NCBI GenBank assembly: GCA_016210125.1
Contig: JACQUS010000551.1
Location: 1-13,072 of the forward strand
Length of the DNA: 13,072 nucleotides
Reading direction: 5' to 3'
Source: Chloroflexota bacterium
GTDB taxonomy: Bacteria > Chloroflexota > UBA6077 > FW602-bin22 > JACQUS01
Position 1 is the first letter of the stretch. Every line of letters begins with the position of its first letter. This document shows, one piece after another, positions 6,047-12,657 of this stretch. The notes under the pieces are model-generated. The model did not search any database and had not been told where the DNA came from. It saw only the letters and a program-made list of their open reading frames with translations. The position numbers were made by a program, and so were the translations under genes.

Positions 6047-6336
6047 AGCCCAGCCGATTGTAGCAGCTTCCGTAGCAATCTTGCAACGGGTGTGTGGCCC
6101 GTTCAATGCCGGTTCCCCGTGATTACTTCCGCGTTGGGGTGGGACGACGGGGAGTGGGGCGGTGCCGCCTCGATGAGGAACGGTTCAGGATGAAGTGGTA
6201 TCAGGGCCGGATGAGGAAGCGCAGAGCAGGCTCAGCCCGTTTGCACGCGCCCCCGCGGCCGATGGAGCGGTTCGTTCAGCGCCGGCGGCCCGCGGCGACG
6301 TGGGCAGCGCCCCGGTCAGCCCCCAGCGCCGGGCGG
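6047..6336. other. 290-bp spacer between the PD-(D/E)XK-like gene and tRNA-Thr
   Basis: Apart from the tRNA promoter and the inverted repeat at 6085-6103, I see no gene, RNA or clear terminator. Open frames across it on the plus strand are Arg/Pro-rich and match nothing. Confidence 0.45.
6057..6086 (-). promoter_or_regulatory. promoter of tRNA-Thr
   Basis: On the minus strand TTGCAA (6081-6086, 4 of 6 matches to TTGACA), an 18-bp spacer and TACAAT (6057-6062, 5 of 6) preceded by TG-C, making it also an extended -10. The -10 is only 10 bp before the first base of the mature tRNA, so the 5' leader would be about 3-4 nt. An inverted repeat AACGGG-N7-CCCGTT (6085-6103) overlaps the -35. Confidence 0.75.
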
Positions 6337-6726
6337 TCACTGCCCGCCGGGGCCGCCGTTGTCGGCCGGCGCGGCGTCGGGCGCGGAGAACAGCCGCAGG
6401 CCATACTTGGCAACGAGCTTGTGGACGTCGTGGCGGTAGAGCAGCTTTATCCGCACGTCGGGGTAAAGCTCGCGCAGCCGCCGCAGCTTGCGGTTCTTGC
6501 GCGTGACGAGCGGCTGGCGCAGCGTCGTCAATTCGACATAAAGATCAAACTCCGGGAGGTAGAAGTCCGGGGTGAAGCTCTCGGTCGCGATGCCGCTCTT
6601 GTTCCACGCGAGGGGAAAAGACCGTTTCTCGTACTCCCAAGCGACCTGGTAGAAGTCAAGCAGCTCGGCAAACGCGCGCTCGCTCGGATGGGCGAAGCGC
6701 GCCTGCGCGTCCGTCGGCGTCGTCAT
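6337..6726 (-). CDS. small PD-(D/E)XK-like putative nuclease-fold protein
   Basis: The protein has 129 residues. The core is HPSERAFAELLDFY (Glu16), then FTPDFYLPEFDLYVELTTLR with Asp54 and Glu65, then TRKNRKLRRLRELYPDVRIKLLYRHD. This is the order of a restriction-endonuclease-like fold: helix glutamate, PD, E-x-X. However, the lysine expected two residues after Glu65 is threonine (ELT), so catalysis may be lost or use a lysine from the RKNRK helix. I have the impression of similar sequences near or fused to hypoxanthine phosphoribosyltransferase genes in other bacteria, but cannot verify it. Residues 114-129 are a disordered Ala/Pro/Gly tail. The ATG is 10 nt after the pepA stop with GGGGGAGG directly before it, so it belongs to the def-pepA unit. 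Confidence 0.65.
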   Translation of the reverse strand: MTTPTDAQARFAHPSERAFAELLDFYQVAWEYEKRSFPLAWNKSGIATESFTPDFYLPEFDLYVELTTLRQPLVTRKNRKLRRLRELYPDVRIKLLYRHDVHKLVAKYGLRLFSAPDAAPADNGGPGGQ

Positions 6727-6736
6727 CCTCCCCCGA

Positions 6737-8245
6737 TCAGCCTGCCGCGGTGGGCGGCTCCTCGGCCCAGCGCTGCGCCAGCGCGACCAGCGTGTGCACG
6801 CCGACGCCGGTCGGCCCGGCGGCGCGGTAGGGGCGGCTCTTCTCGTCCCAGGCCATCGCGGCGATGTCGAGGTGCGCCCAGGCCGTCTTCTCCTCGACGA
6901 AGTCGGCTAGGAACATCGCGCCGGTGATCGTCTGGGCCGGCCGCCCGCCTGAGTTCTTGATGTCGGCGATGTCGCTCTTGATCAGCTCGCGGTACTCGCG
7001 CCACAGCGGGAGCTGCCAGAGGCGCTCCCCAGCCTCCTCGGCCGCCTGCTTGACGCGCTCCACCCAGCTCTGCGGTCGACCGAGGACCGCGCTGGCCTCG
7101 TTGCCAAGCGTGACGACCACGCCGCCCGTCAGCGTCGCCAGATCGACGAGGTGGGCCGCGCCTAGGCGCTGCGCGTACGTCAGCGCGTCGGCGAGCACCA
7201 GCCGCCCCTCGGCGTCCGTGTTGATGATCTCGATGGTCTTGCCGCTCATGGCTCGGACCACGTCGCCGGGCCGCGCGGCCCGCCCGCTCGGCATATTCTC
7301 GCAGGCCGGGATGACGCTGAGGACACGGCAGGCCGGGCGCAGCTTGGAAAGCGCCTTGCACGCGCCGAGGACGGCGGCGGCGCCGGACATGTCGTCCTTC
7401 ATGAGGTGCATGCGCTCGGCCGGCTTGATGGAGATGCCACCGGTATCGAACGTAATGCCCTTGCCGACGAAGCCAAGGTAGGGCCCGCTCTCTGCGCCGT
7501 GATAGCGCAGGACGATGAGCTGCGCCGGCTCCTCGCTGCCCCGCGCGACCGACAGGAGCGCCCCCATGCCTAGCGCGGCGAGCTCTTGCGGCCCCAGAAC
7601 CTCGACCGTCAGTAGGTCGTCGGTTGCTAGCGCTCGCGCGCGATCGGCGAGCTGCCGCGGCGTCAGGATGTTGCCGGGCTCGTTGACCAGCAGCCGGGCG
7701 AAGTTCGCTGCTTCACCCAGCACGCACCCTTGCGCCAGGCCGGCCTCGACCTCCGCCTGCTGCTCCGGGGTACAGGCGACCAGCACGCGCTCGAAGCGCG
7801 TCTCCTCGCGCGTGCCGCGATACTGGTCGGCATCGAAGAGGCCGAGCAGCGCTCCCTCGGCGACGCACTGCGCCGCCTGCCGCGCGGCAAGCTTGCCTGG
7901 CAGGACGAGGCCGGCGCTGCGGGTGCCGCCGTTGCGCAGCTTGCGGACCAACGCCCCGGCGGCGCGCCGGCCCGGCTCGCTGTCGAACTCGGCGCGCTTG
8001 CCGAGCCCCAGGAGGGCCACGCGCCGCGCGGCCAACCGGCCGGACGTGTGGGCGAAGTGTAGGTCGAACGCCTTGCCCCGCGTCTCGCCCCACTCGAGGA
8101 CGCGGCCGAGGAGCCCGTCGAGCCGCGTGTCGAGGTCGGCCCACGGCTGCTGCGCGACCGGCTCGTCTTCGAACAGCGGCAGGACGAGGGTGTCGACGTC
8201 GAGGTCGGCCGGCGCTTGCGGCGCGCTGCGTAGCTCGAACGTCAT
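6737..8245 (-). CDS. pepA: leucyl aminopeptidase, M17 family
   Basis: A cytosolic, two-metal, normally hexameric aminopeptidase that removes N-terminal residues from peptides during protein turnover. The 502-residue length is standard. The N-terminal macrodomain-like half (1-about 170) is weakly conserved as usual. The C-terminal catalytic half has VGKGITFDTGGISIKP (Lys262, Asp267, Lys274), MKDDMSGAAA (Asp285) and the family signature NTDAEGRL (Asp344, Glu346, Arg348), covering all metal ligands and the catalytic Lys/Arg pair. Later blocks DIKNSGG and LADFVEEKTAWAHLDIA are also present. The ATG at 8245 is 1 nt after the def stop. Pairing with peptide deformylase makes sense: one removes the formyl group, the other trims free N-termini. 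Confidence 0.96.
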   Translation of the reverse strand: MTFELRSAPQAPADLDVDTLVLPLFEDEPVAQQPWADLDTRLDGLLGRVLEWGETRGKAFDLHFAHTSGRLAARRVALLGLGKRAEFDSEPGRRAAGALVRKLRNGGTRSAGLVLPGKLAARQAAQCVAEGALLGLFDADQYRGTREETRFERVLVACTPEQQAEVEAGLAQGCVLGEAANFARLLVNEPGNILTPRQLADRARALATDDLLTVEVLGPQELAALGMGALLSVARGSEEPAQLIVLRYHGAESGPYLGFVGKGITFDTGGISIKPAERMHLMKDDMSGAAAVLGACKALSKLRPACRVLSVIPACENMPSGRAARPGDVVRAMSGKTIEIINTDAEGRLVLADALTYAQRLGAAHLVDLATLTGGVVVTLGNEASAVLGRPQSWVERVKQAAEEAGERLWQLPLWREYRELIKSDIADIKNSGGRPAQTITGAMFLADFVEEKTAWAHLDIAAMAWDEKSRPYRAAGPTGVGVHTLVALAQRWAEEPPTAAG

Positions 8246-8246
8246 C

Positions 8247-8804
8247 CTAGGCCCCCGGCACGGCGGCCACGCTGGCGGCGCGTGTTTGCCGGGGTGGCTT
8301 CTCCTCCACGGGGCGGAGCAGGTCGAGGCTCGGCAGGTGGTCGTAAAAGAGGACGCCGTTCAGATGGTCGATCTCGTGCTGGAGCACCTGCGCCAGGAGA
8401 CCCTCACCCTTCACGCGGAACTCCTTCCACTGGCGGTCGCGGGCCTTGACGGTGCAGCGCATGGCGCGGAGGATGTGCGCCCAGTAGCGCGGAACGCTCA
8501 GGCAGCCCTCGGACGGCTCCCAGGTCTCCTCCGAGAGGCGCACGATCTCGGGATTGCAGAGCACGAGGGTCTGCCCGGCCAGCGGATCGTCGTAGTCGGT
8601 CGGCAGCTCGACGACGCATATGCGGAGCAGCCGACCGACCTGCGGCGCTGCCAGTCCCAGTCCGTCGTTCGCGTGCACGGTGTCGATCAGGTCGTCGATC
8701 AGCCGCTGAAGGCCGCCGTCGAGCCGGCTGACGCGCTTGGACTTCTGGCGCAGGAGGGCCTCATCCGCGGGCTTCTCGACGGTCAAAATGGGCAGGACGG
8801 CCAC
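8247..8804 (-). CDS. def: peptide deformylase
   Basis: Removes the N-formyl group from nascent proteins at the ribosome, using Fe2+ or another divalent metal. All three motifs are intact, counted from the chosen start: GLGLAAPQ (48-55), EGCLS (99-103, Cys101 metal ligand) and HEIDH (143-147, His143/His147 ligands, Glu144 catalytic). At 185 residues it is of normal length. Start choice: an ATG at 8840 would add 12 residues (Met-Cys-Tyr...) that the family does not have and would overlap polX by 11 nt. The GTG at 8804 gives the usual MAVLPILTVEKP start and has GGAG 8 nt upstream. The C-terminal 20 residues are Arg/Ala/Pro-rich and extend beyond the core fold. No methionyl-tRNA formyltransferase gene is adjacent in this window. 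Confidence 0.95.
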   Translation of the reverse strand: MAVLPILTVEKPADEALLRQKSKRVSRLDGGLQRLIDDLIDTVHANDGLGLAAPQVGRLLRICVVELPTDYDDPLAGQTLVLCNPEIVRLSEETWEPSEGCLSVPRYWAHILRAMRCTVKARDRQWKEFRVKGEGLLAQVLQHEIDHLNGVLFYDHLPSLDLLRPVEEKPPRQTRAASVAAVPGA

Positions 8805-8828
8805 AGCAGCAGCTCCAAATCCGTTGCA

Positions 8829-8837
8829 ATCATAGCA
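8829..8837 (-). promoter_or_regulatory. extended -10 promoter for def inside the end of polX
   Basis: The minus strand reads TGC-TATGAT (5 of 6 to TATAAT, with the TG extension), overlapping the polX stop codon. It would start transcription about 18 nt before the def GTG, leaving just enough leader for the GGAG ribosome site. There is no recognisable -35. The fit to the start chosen on protein grounds is the main support. Confidence 0.4.
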
Positions 8838-10560
8838 CATCCAGCCGTCGCCTTCGCCAGGTCAGCAGCCGCTCCAGCGGCCAGGTGTTGATGACCGCCT
8901 CCGCCGGTAGCCAGGCGCGGCGCGCCTGGCCGATGCCGAAGCGCAGCGCGGCATAGTGGCGCGGGCTGTGCGCGTCGGTGGCCACGCACAGCAGCACGCC
9001 GGCCTCGTGCGCGCGGCGGGCCACGGTGTCGCGCACGTCGAGGCGGTCGGGCTGGCTGTTGATCTCCAGCGCCTTGCCGTGGCGTGCCGCGGCGGCGATG
9101 ACCGCCTCGACGTCGAGCTCATAGCCCTCGCGCTTGCCGATAAGCCGGCCGCTGGGATGGCCGAGCACGTCGACCGCGGGATGAGCCAGGGCGTTGAGCA
9201 GGCGCTGGGTCATCACGTCGCGCGACTGGGCGAAGCCGCTGTGCACCGAGGCGACGACGAAGTCGAACGCCGCCAGCGTCTCGTCGTCGTAGTCCAACGT
9301 GCCGTCGGCGCGGATGTCGACCTCGCTGCCGGCGAGGATGCTGAAGGGCGCGTACCGCGCCTTTAGCGCGGCGATAGCCGCGCGCTGCTCGCGCACGCGC
9401 TCGACGCTCAGCCCGCCGGCGACGGCGCGCGAGCGCGAGTGGTCGGTGATGGCCAGGTAAGCGTAGCCGCGCGCCCGGGCGGCCTCGGCCATCGCCTCCA
9501 GCGAGGCCCCGCCGTCGCTCCAGTCGGTGTGCGCGTGCAGCTCGCCGCGCACGTCGGCCTCGGTGATGAGGGTCGGCAGGCGGCCGGCCGCCGCGGCCTC
9601 GATCTCGCCGGCGTCCTCGCGTAGCTCCGGCGGAATCCAGGCCAGTCCGAGCCGCGCGTACATCTCCTCCTCGGTGAGGCCGGCCAGGCGCGCGCCGGTC
9701 GCTTCATCAAACAGGCCGTACTCGTTGACCTTCCAGCCGCGCTCCTGCGCCATCGCGCGCAGATGGATGTTGTGCTGCTTGCTGCCGGTGAAGTGCAGCA
9801 GCGCCGAGCCGAACTCGTGCGGCGCGACGACGCGGATGTCAAGCTGCACGTCCCGCTGGGTGAGAAGGGTCAGCTTCGTGGGGCCGTGCTCCTGCACCTG
9901 CTCGACGACGGGCAGAGCGACCGCGCGTGCCGCGAACGCCTCGGGCCGGGCGCTGGCGATGACGATGTCGAGGTCGCCGATGGTTTCGAGGCGCCGGCGG
10001 ATGCTGCCGGCGACCTCCACGCGCTCGGCCAGACGCAGAGCGCGCAGCGCGGCGGCGATCTCTTCGGCCAGCGGCCAGGCCTCGCCGAGCAAATGGCGGC
10101 GCACGCGCTGACGCAGCCGCGCTAGGTCGCGCAGCATGCGCTCCTCGGTTTTGGCGCCGAAGCCTGGCACCGCGCGCAGCCGGCCGGCCTGCACGGCAGC
10201 CTCGAGGTCCGGCAGCGAGGCGATGCTGAGCTGGTCGTAGAGCTGGCGGACGCGCTTCGGCCCGAGGCCGGGCACCGCCAGGAGATCGCGCAGGCCAGCC
10301 GGCATGCTGCGCGCCAGCTCCTCGTACGTCTCAGTCGTCCCGCGCTGGATCAGCTCGACGATGCGCGCCGCCAGGGTCTCGCCGACGCCGGGGATGCTGC
10401 GCAGGCGCTGCTCCTCGGCGAGAATGCTGATCTCTTCGGGGTGGTGCGCGATGCGCCGCGCGACGTCGCGGTAGGCGTTGACCCGGAACGGGCTCTCGCC
10501 CTTGATCTCCAGCAGGTCGGCGATGGCGTCCAGATGCTCGACCACTTGGTCGTTACGCAT
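8830..10560 (-). CDS. polX: family X DNA polymerase with C-terminal PHP domain
   Basis: A repair polymerase for short gap filling; the PHP domain in bacterial PolX supplies metal-dependent 3'-5' exonuclease and end-cleaning activity. The 576-residue length is typical. Order: 8-kDa-like helical region with three helix-hairpin-helix turns (PGVG 57-60, PGLG 97-100, PGFG 132-135); palm with AGSIRRR and GDLDI (Asp196, Asp198) plus VQLDIRV (Asp241), giving the complete catalytic triad; FTGSKQHNIHLR (257-268); and the PHP domain with ELHAHTDWSDG (His342, His344), ITDHS (His374), SEVDI (Glu413), VHSGF (His440), LGHPSG (His468) and TDAHS (Asp529, His531), all metal ligands present. The gene lies directly after mutM. 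Its start codon lies in a 13-bp tandem repeat and lacks a Shine-Dalgarno sequence. Confidence 0.96.
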   Translation of the reverse strand: MRNDQVVEHLDAIADLLEIKGESPFRVNAYRDVARRIAHHPEEISILAEEQRLRSIPGVGETLAARIVELIQRGTTETYEELARSMPAGLRDLLAVPGLGPKRVRQLYDQLSIASLPDLEAAVQAGRLRAVPGFGAKTEERMLRDLARLRQRVRRHLLGEAWPLAEEIAAALRALRLAERVEVAGSIRRRLETIGDLDIVIASARPEAFAARAVALPVVEQVQEHGPTKLTLLTQRDVQLDIRVVAPHEFGSALLHFTGSKQHNIHLRAMAQERGWKVNEYGLFDEATGARLAGLTEEEMYARLGLAWIPPELREDAGEIEAAAAGRLPTLITEADVRGELHAHTDWSDGGASLEAMAEAARARGYAYLAITDHSRSRAVAGGLSVERVREQRAAIAALKARYAPFSILAGSEVDIRADGTLDYDDETLAAFDFVVASVHSGFAQSRDVMTQRLLNALAHPAVDVLGHPSGRLIGKREGYELDVEAVIAAAARHGKALEINSQPDRLDVRDTVARRAHEAGVLLCVATDAHSPRHYAALRFGIGQARRAWLPAEAVINTWPLERLLTWRRRRLDVL

Positions 10561-10599
10561 GATCGTTACACATGGTCGCTACGTATGGTCGTTACGCAT
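10548..10599. repeat. 13-bp tandem repeat, four copies, across the mutM stop and polX start
   Basis: Four head-to-tail 13-bp units with no spacer: 10548-10560, 10561-10573, 10574-10586 and 10587-10599. The first and last are identical (GGTCGTTACGCAT); the second differs at two positions and the third at two. On the minus strand each unit begins at ATG (ATA in the third) followed by a CGTAACGACC-type stretch. The last unit contains the mutM stop TAA and the first unit contains the polX start ATG. Two mini-frames arise: MRNDHT-stop from 10599 and MCNDHA-stop from 10573. The second overlaps the polX start. Confidence 0.95.
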
Positions 10600-11401
10600 C
10601 GCGGGCCTCCCCCGGAGCCGGCTGGCAGAGCGGGCAGACCGTGGTGACGCGGCCGCTGAGGCGCAGCTCGACGGTCGGCGTCCCGCACCGGCCGCAGGCT
10701 GGCTGGCGGTGGATGCGCGCACGGTAGCTGCCCGGCTGGCCGTCGACGCCGACGTAGCCGGCCTCACCGCCGGCGGCAACGGCCTCGCGCAGGACGGCTT
10801 GCATTGCCTCGTGCAGCCGTCGCAGGTCTGCGTCGCCAAGCGTGGCGACACGGCGCAGGGGATGGAGGCCGGCGCAGAGCAGGATCTCGTCGGCGTAGAG
10901 GTTGCCGATGCCGGCAATCGCCGACTGGTCCGTCAGCGCAGCTTTGAGCGCCGCGCGCGGGCGAGCCCGCAGCGCGCCGGCTAGGGCGGCGACATCGAAG
11001 CTCGGGTCGAGCGGATCGCGGCCGTAGCTTTCCCAGCGCTGCTGCGACTCCGCCGGCGGCAGCACGTGAAGGTGGCCCATGAACACCTTGTCCACTACCA
11101 GGGCCGTGCCGTCGGCGAACACGAGCGCACCGGCGGCCCGCTCGGCGTCCCCGGCCGTCGCCGCGCGCACCTCGCCGCCCAGCCCTAGGTGCAGCCAGGC
11201 GTCAGCGCGCTCGCCAGACAGCACCGCTTCCTTGCCACGGCGGCGCACCTCGCGCAGTGGACCACCCAGGCGCGCGCTGGCCTCGTCGGGCGCGACGTTG
11301 AGCATGCCACGCCGCCGGCCGAGCACGCGCGCGACATCGCGCCCGACGACAGCCCGGCGGAGCTGGGCGGCCAGGCGCTCGATCTCCGGCAGCTCAGGCA
11401 C
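10592..11401 (-). CDS. mutM: formamidopyrimidine-DNA glycosylase (Fpg/Nei family)
   Basis: Excises oxidised purines such as 8-oxoguanine and FapyG, then nicks the abasic site by beta/delta elimination. The GTG at 11401 gives the required N-terminus PELPEIE with catalytic Pro2 and Glu3; a longer open frame upstream lies inside cinA and is not coding. Other marks in the 269 residues: Lys57 in RRRGKEAV, the H2TH region DQSAIAGIGNLYADEILL (Asn167), and a zinc finger with Cys236/Cys239 and Cys256/Cys259 plus Arg251. The segment that normally reads DPRRFG reads DKVFMG (104-109), and the usual HLGMTG reads HLGLGG. The DNA-intercalating Met/Arg/Phe set is therefore altered, which hints at a divergent subgroup. 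The start overlaps the cinA stop by 8 nt, so translation is coupled. The stop lies in the tandem repeat before polX. Confidence 0.92.
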   Translation of the reverse strand: MPELPEIERLAAQLRRAVVGRDVARVLGRRRGMLNVAPDEASARLGGPLREVRRRGKEAVLSGERADAWLHLGLGGEVRAATAGDAERAAGALVFADGTALVVDKVFMGHLHVLPPAESQQRWESYGRDPLDPSFDVAALAGALRARPRAALKAALTDQSAIAGIGNLYADEILLCAGLHPLRRVATLGDADLRRLHEAMQAVLREAVAAGGEAGYVGVDGQPGSYRARIHRQPACGRCGTPTVELRLSGRVTTVCPLCQPAPGEARDA

Positions 11402-12635
11402 GGCCGCCGGTCTCGAGCAGCGCGCGGCGCAGCAGGTTGAGCGCCGCCATCGCCGCCCGTCGCTTGACCTCGGTGGGGGTCGTGCGGTGCTGCTGGGCCG
11501 CCGCGCGCTGCTCGCCTCGCCAGGCCAGAGCGATGTGCACGGTGCCGGGCGGTGCCTCGCCCGCGGGCGCGGGTCCCGGCGCGGCGGCGATCGCCAGGCC
11601 CGCGTCGGCGTGGAAGCGCTCACCGGCCGTCGACGCGAGCGTCCCGGCGGCCTCCGGGCTCGCCGGGCCCCGCTCCGCGAGCACGGCCGCGGCGGCCGAG
11701 CCCAGGGCGCCGGTGTCGTGCGGCCCGACGACGAGCCCGCCGCGATACACCGCCGCAGCGTCGGTGGCCTCGCCAAGCACGTTGGCGAGCATGCCGCCCG
11801 AGCCGAGCTCGATGGTGGCCAGCGTCAGCCCGCGCTCGCGCAGCAGGCCACAGACGACGTCGGCGATCGTCTCGTCGTCAACGCCGTAGATGTGATGGCC
11901 CAGCGCGGCGCGGACGTGAGCTTCCATCTCTGCGATACGCTCCCAAGCGTCACCATCGCTCGCCGCCTTGGCCGTGACGCGCACGTAGACGCCGTCAGGC
12001 TTGGCGTAGGTCGCCAGCGTCGGATTGGCCGAGGCGATAAGGTGGCGCACCATCTCCTCGACGGCCGACTCGCCTGGGCCGAGCACCTTCAGCGTGCGCG
12101 AGACGATGGCCGCGCTGCCCATACGCTGCCGGAGGTGTGGCATCACCTCCTCCTGCCACATGCGGCGCATCTCGTGCGGCACGCCGGGCATGGCAACGAT
12201 GACGCGGCCCTCGCGCTCGACCCACCAGCCCGGCGCGGTGCCGATGGGGTTGTGCAGCACGCGCGCCGAGGGGACGAGCGTCGCCTGCTTGACGTTGCGC
12301 TCGGGCATCGGCAGGCCACGGCGGGTGAAGAAGCCCCGCAGCTCGGCCTCCAGCTCCGGCACGACGCGCATGTCCTCGCCCAGCAGCGCGGCGATGGCCT
12401 CGCGCGTCAGGTCGTCCTCGGTCGGGCCGAGACCTCCGGTGGCGATGGTTAGGTCGGAGCGCTCCCAGGCGCGGCGGAAGACCTCGACCAGGCGCCCGAG
12501 GTTGTCGCCGACTTGCGAAATCCAGTAGACGTCGATGCCCAGCGGCGCCAGACGCTCGGCCAGCCACGCCGCATTGGTATCTACGATCTGGCCCAGCAGC
12601 AGCTCGGTGCCGACCGAGACGATCTCCGCGCGCAC
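11394..12635 (-). CDS. cinA: CinA family protein with degenerate C-terminal NMN-amidase domain
   Basis: CinA proteins join an N-terminal COG1058 domain (ADP-ribose pyrophosphatase in characterised members) to a C-terminal PncC nicotinamide-mononucleotide amidohydrolase. The 413-residue length is standard. The N-terminal part is well preserved: AEIVSVGTELLLGQIVDTN (3-21), IATGGLGPTEDDLTREA (64-80) and MPGVPHEM (149-156). The C-terminal part (about 255-410) keeps the frame of the domain, but the hallmark AESCTGG reads IELGSGG (275-281), and the lysine expected after the next strand is missing (VVGPHDTGALG). Amidase activity is therefore unlikely. Start: GTG at 12635 with GGAGGG just upstream; longer starts add unconserved residues. 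The gene is 22 nt downstream of the reductase gene and overlaps mutM by 8 nt. Confidence 0.93.
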   Translation of the reverse strand: MRAEIVSVGTELLLGQIVDTNAAWLAERLAPLGIDVYWISQVGDNLGRLVEVFRRAWERSDLTIATGGLGPTEDDLTREAIAALLGEDMRVVPELEAELRGFFTRRGLPMPERNVKQATLVPSARVLHNPIGTAPGWWVEREGRVIVAMPGVPHEMRRMWQEEVMPHLRQRMGSAAIVSRTLKVLGPGESAVEEMVRHLIASANPTLATYAKPDGVYVRVTAKAASDGDAWERIAEMEAHVRAALGHHIYGVDDETIADVVCGLLRERGLTLATIELGSGGMLANVLGEATDAAAVYRGGLVVGPHDTGALGSAAAAVLAERGPASPEAAGTLASTAGERFHADAGLAIAAAPGPAPAGEAPPGTVHIALAWRGEQRAAAQQHRTTPTEVKRRAAMAALNLLRRALLETGGRA

Positions 12636-12657
12636 GTTCCCTCCCACAATGCGAATG

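Noticed and set aside
5900..6106. 69-residue N-terminal extension of the membrane protein frame
   Set aside because: It translates through the tRNA-Thr gene; the stretch VAQSVEHALGKGEVTGSIPV is the well-known artefact of reading a tRNA. The ATG at 5899 has a ribosome site.
11402..11776. Long N-terminal extension of the mutM frame
   Set aside because: It lies within cinA in another frame and is Arg/Pro-rich noise; Fpg needs proline at position 2, which the GTG at 11401 provides.
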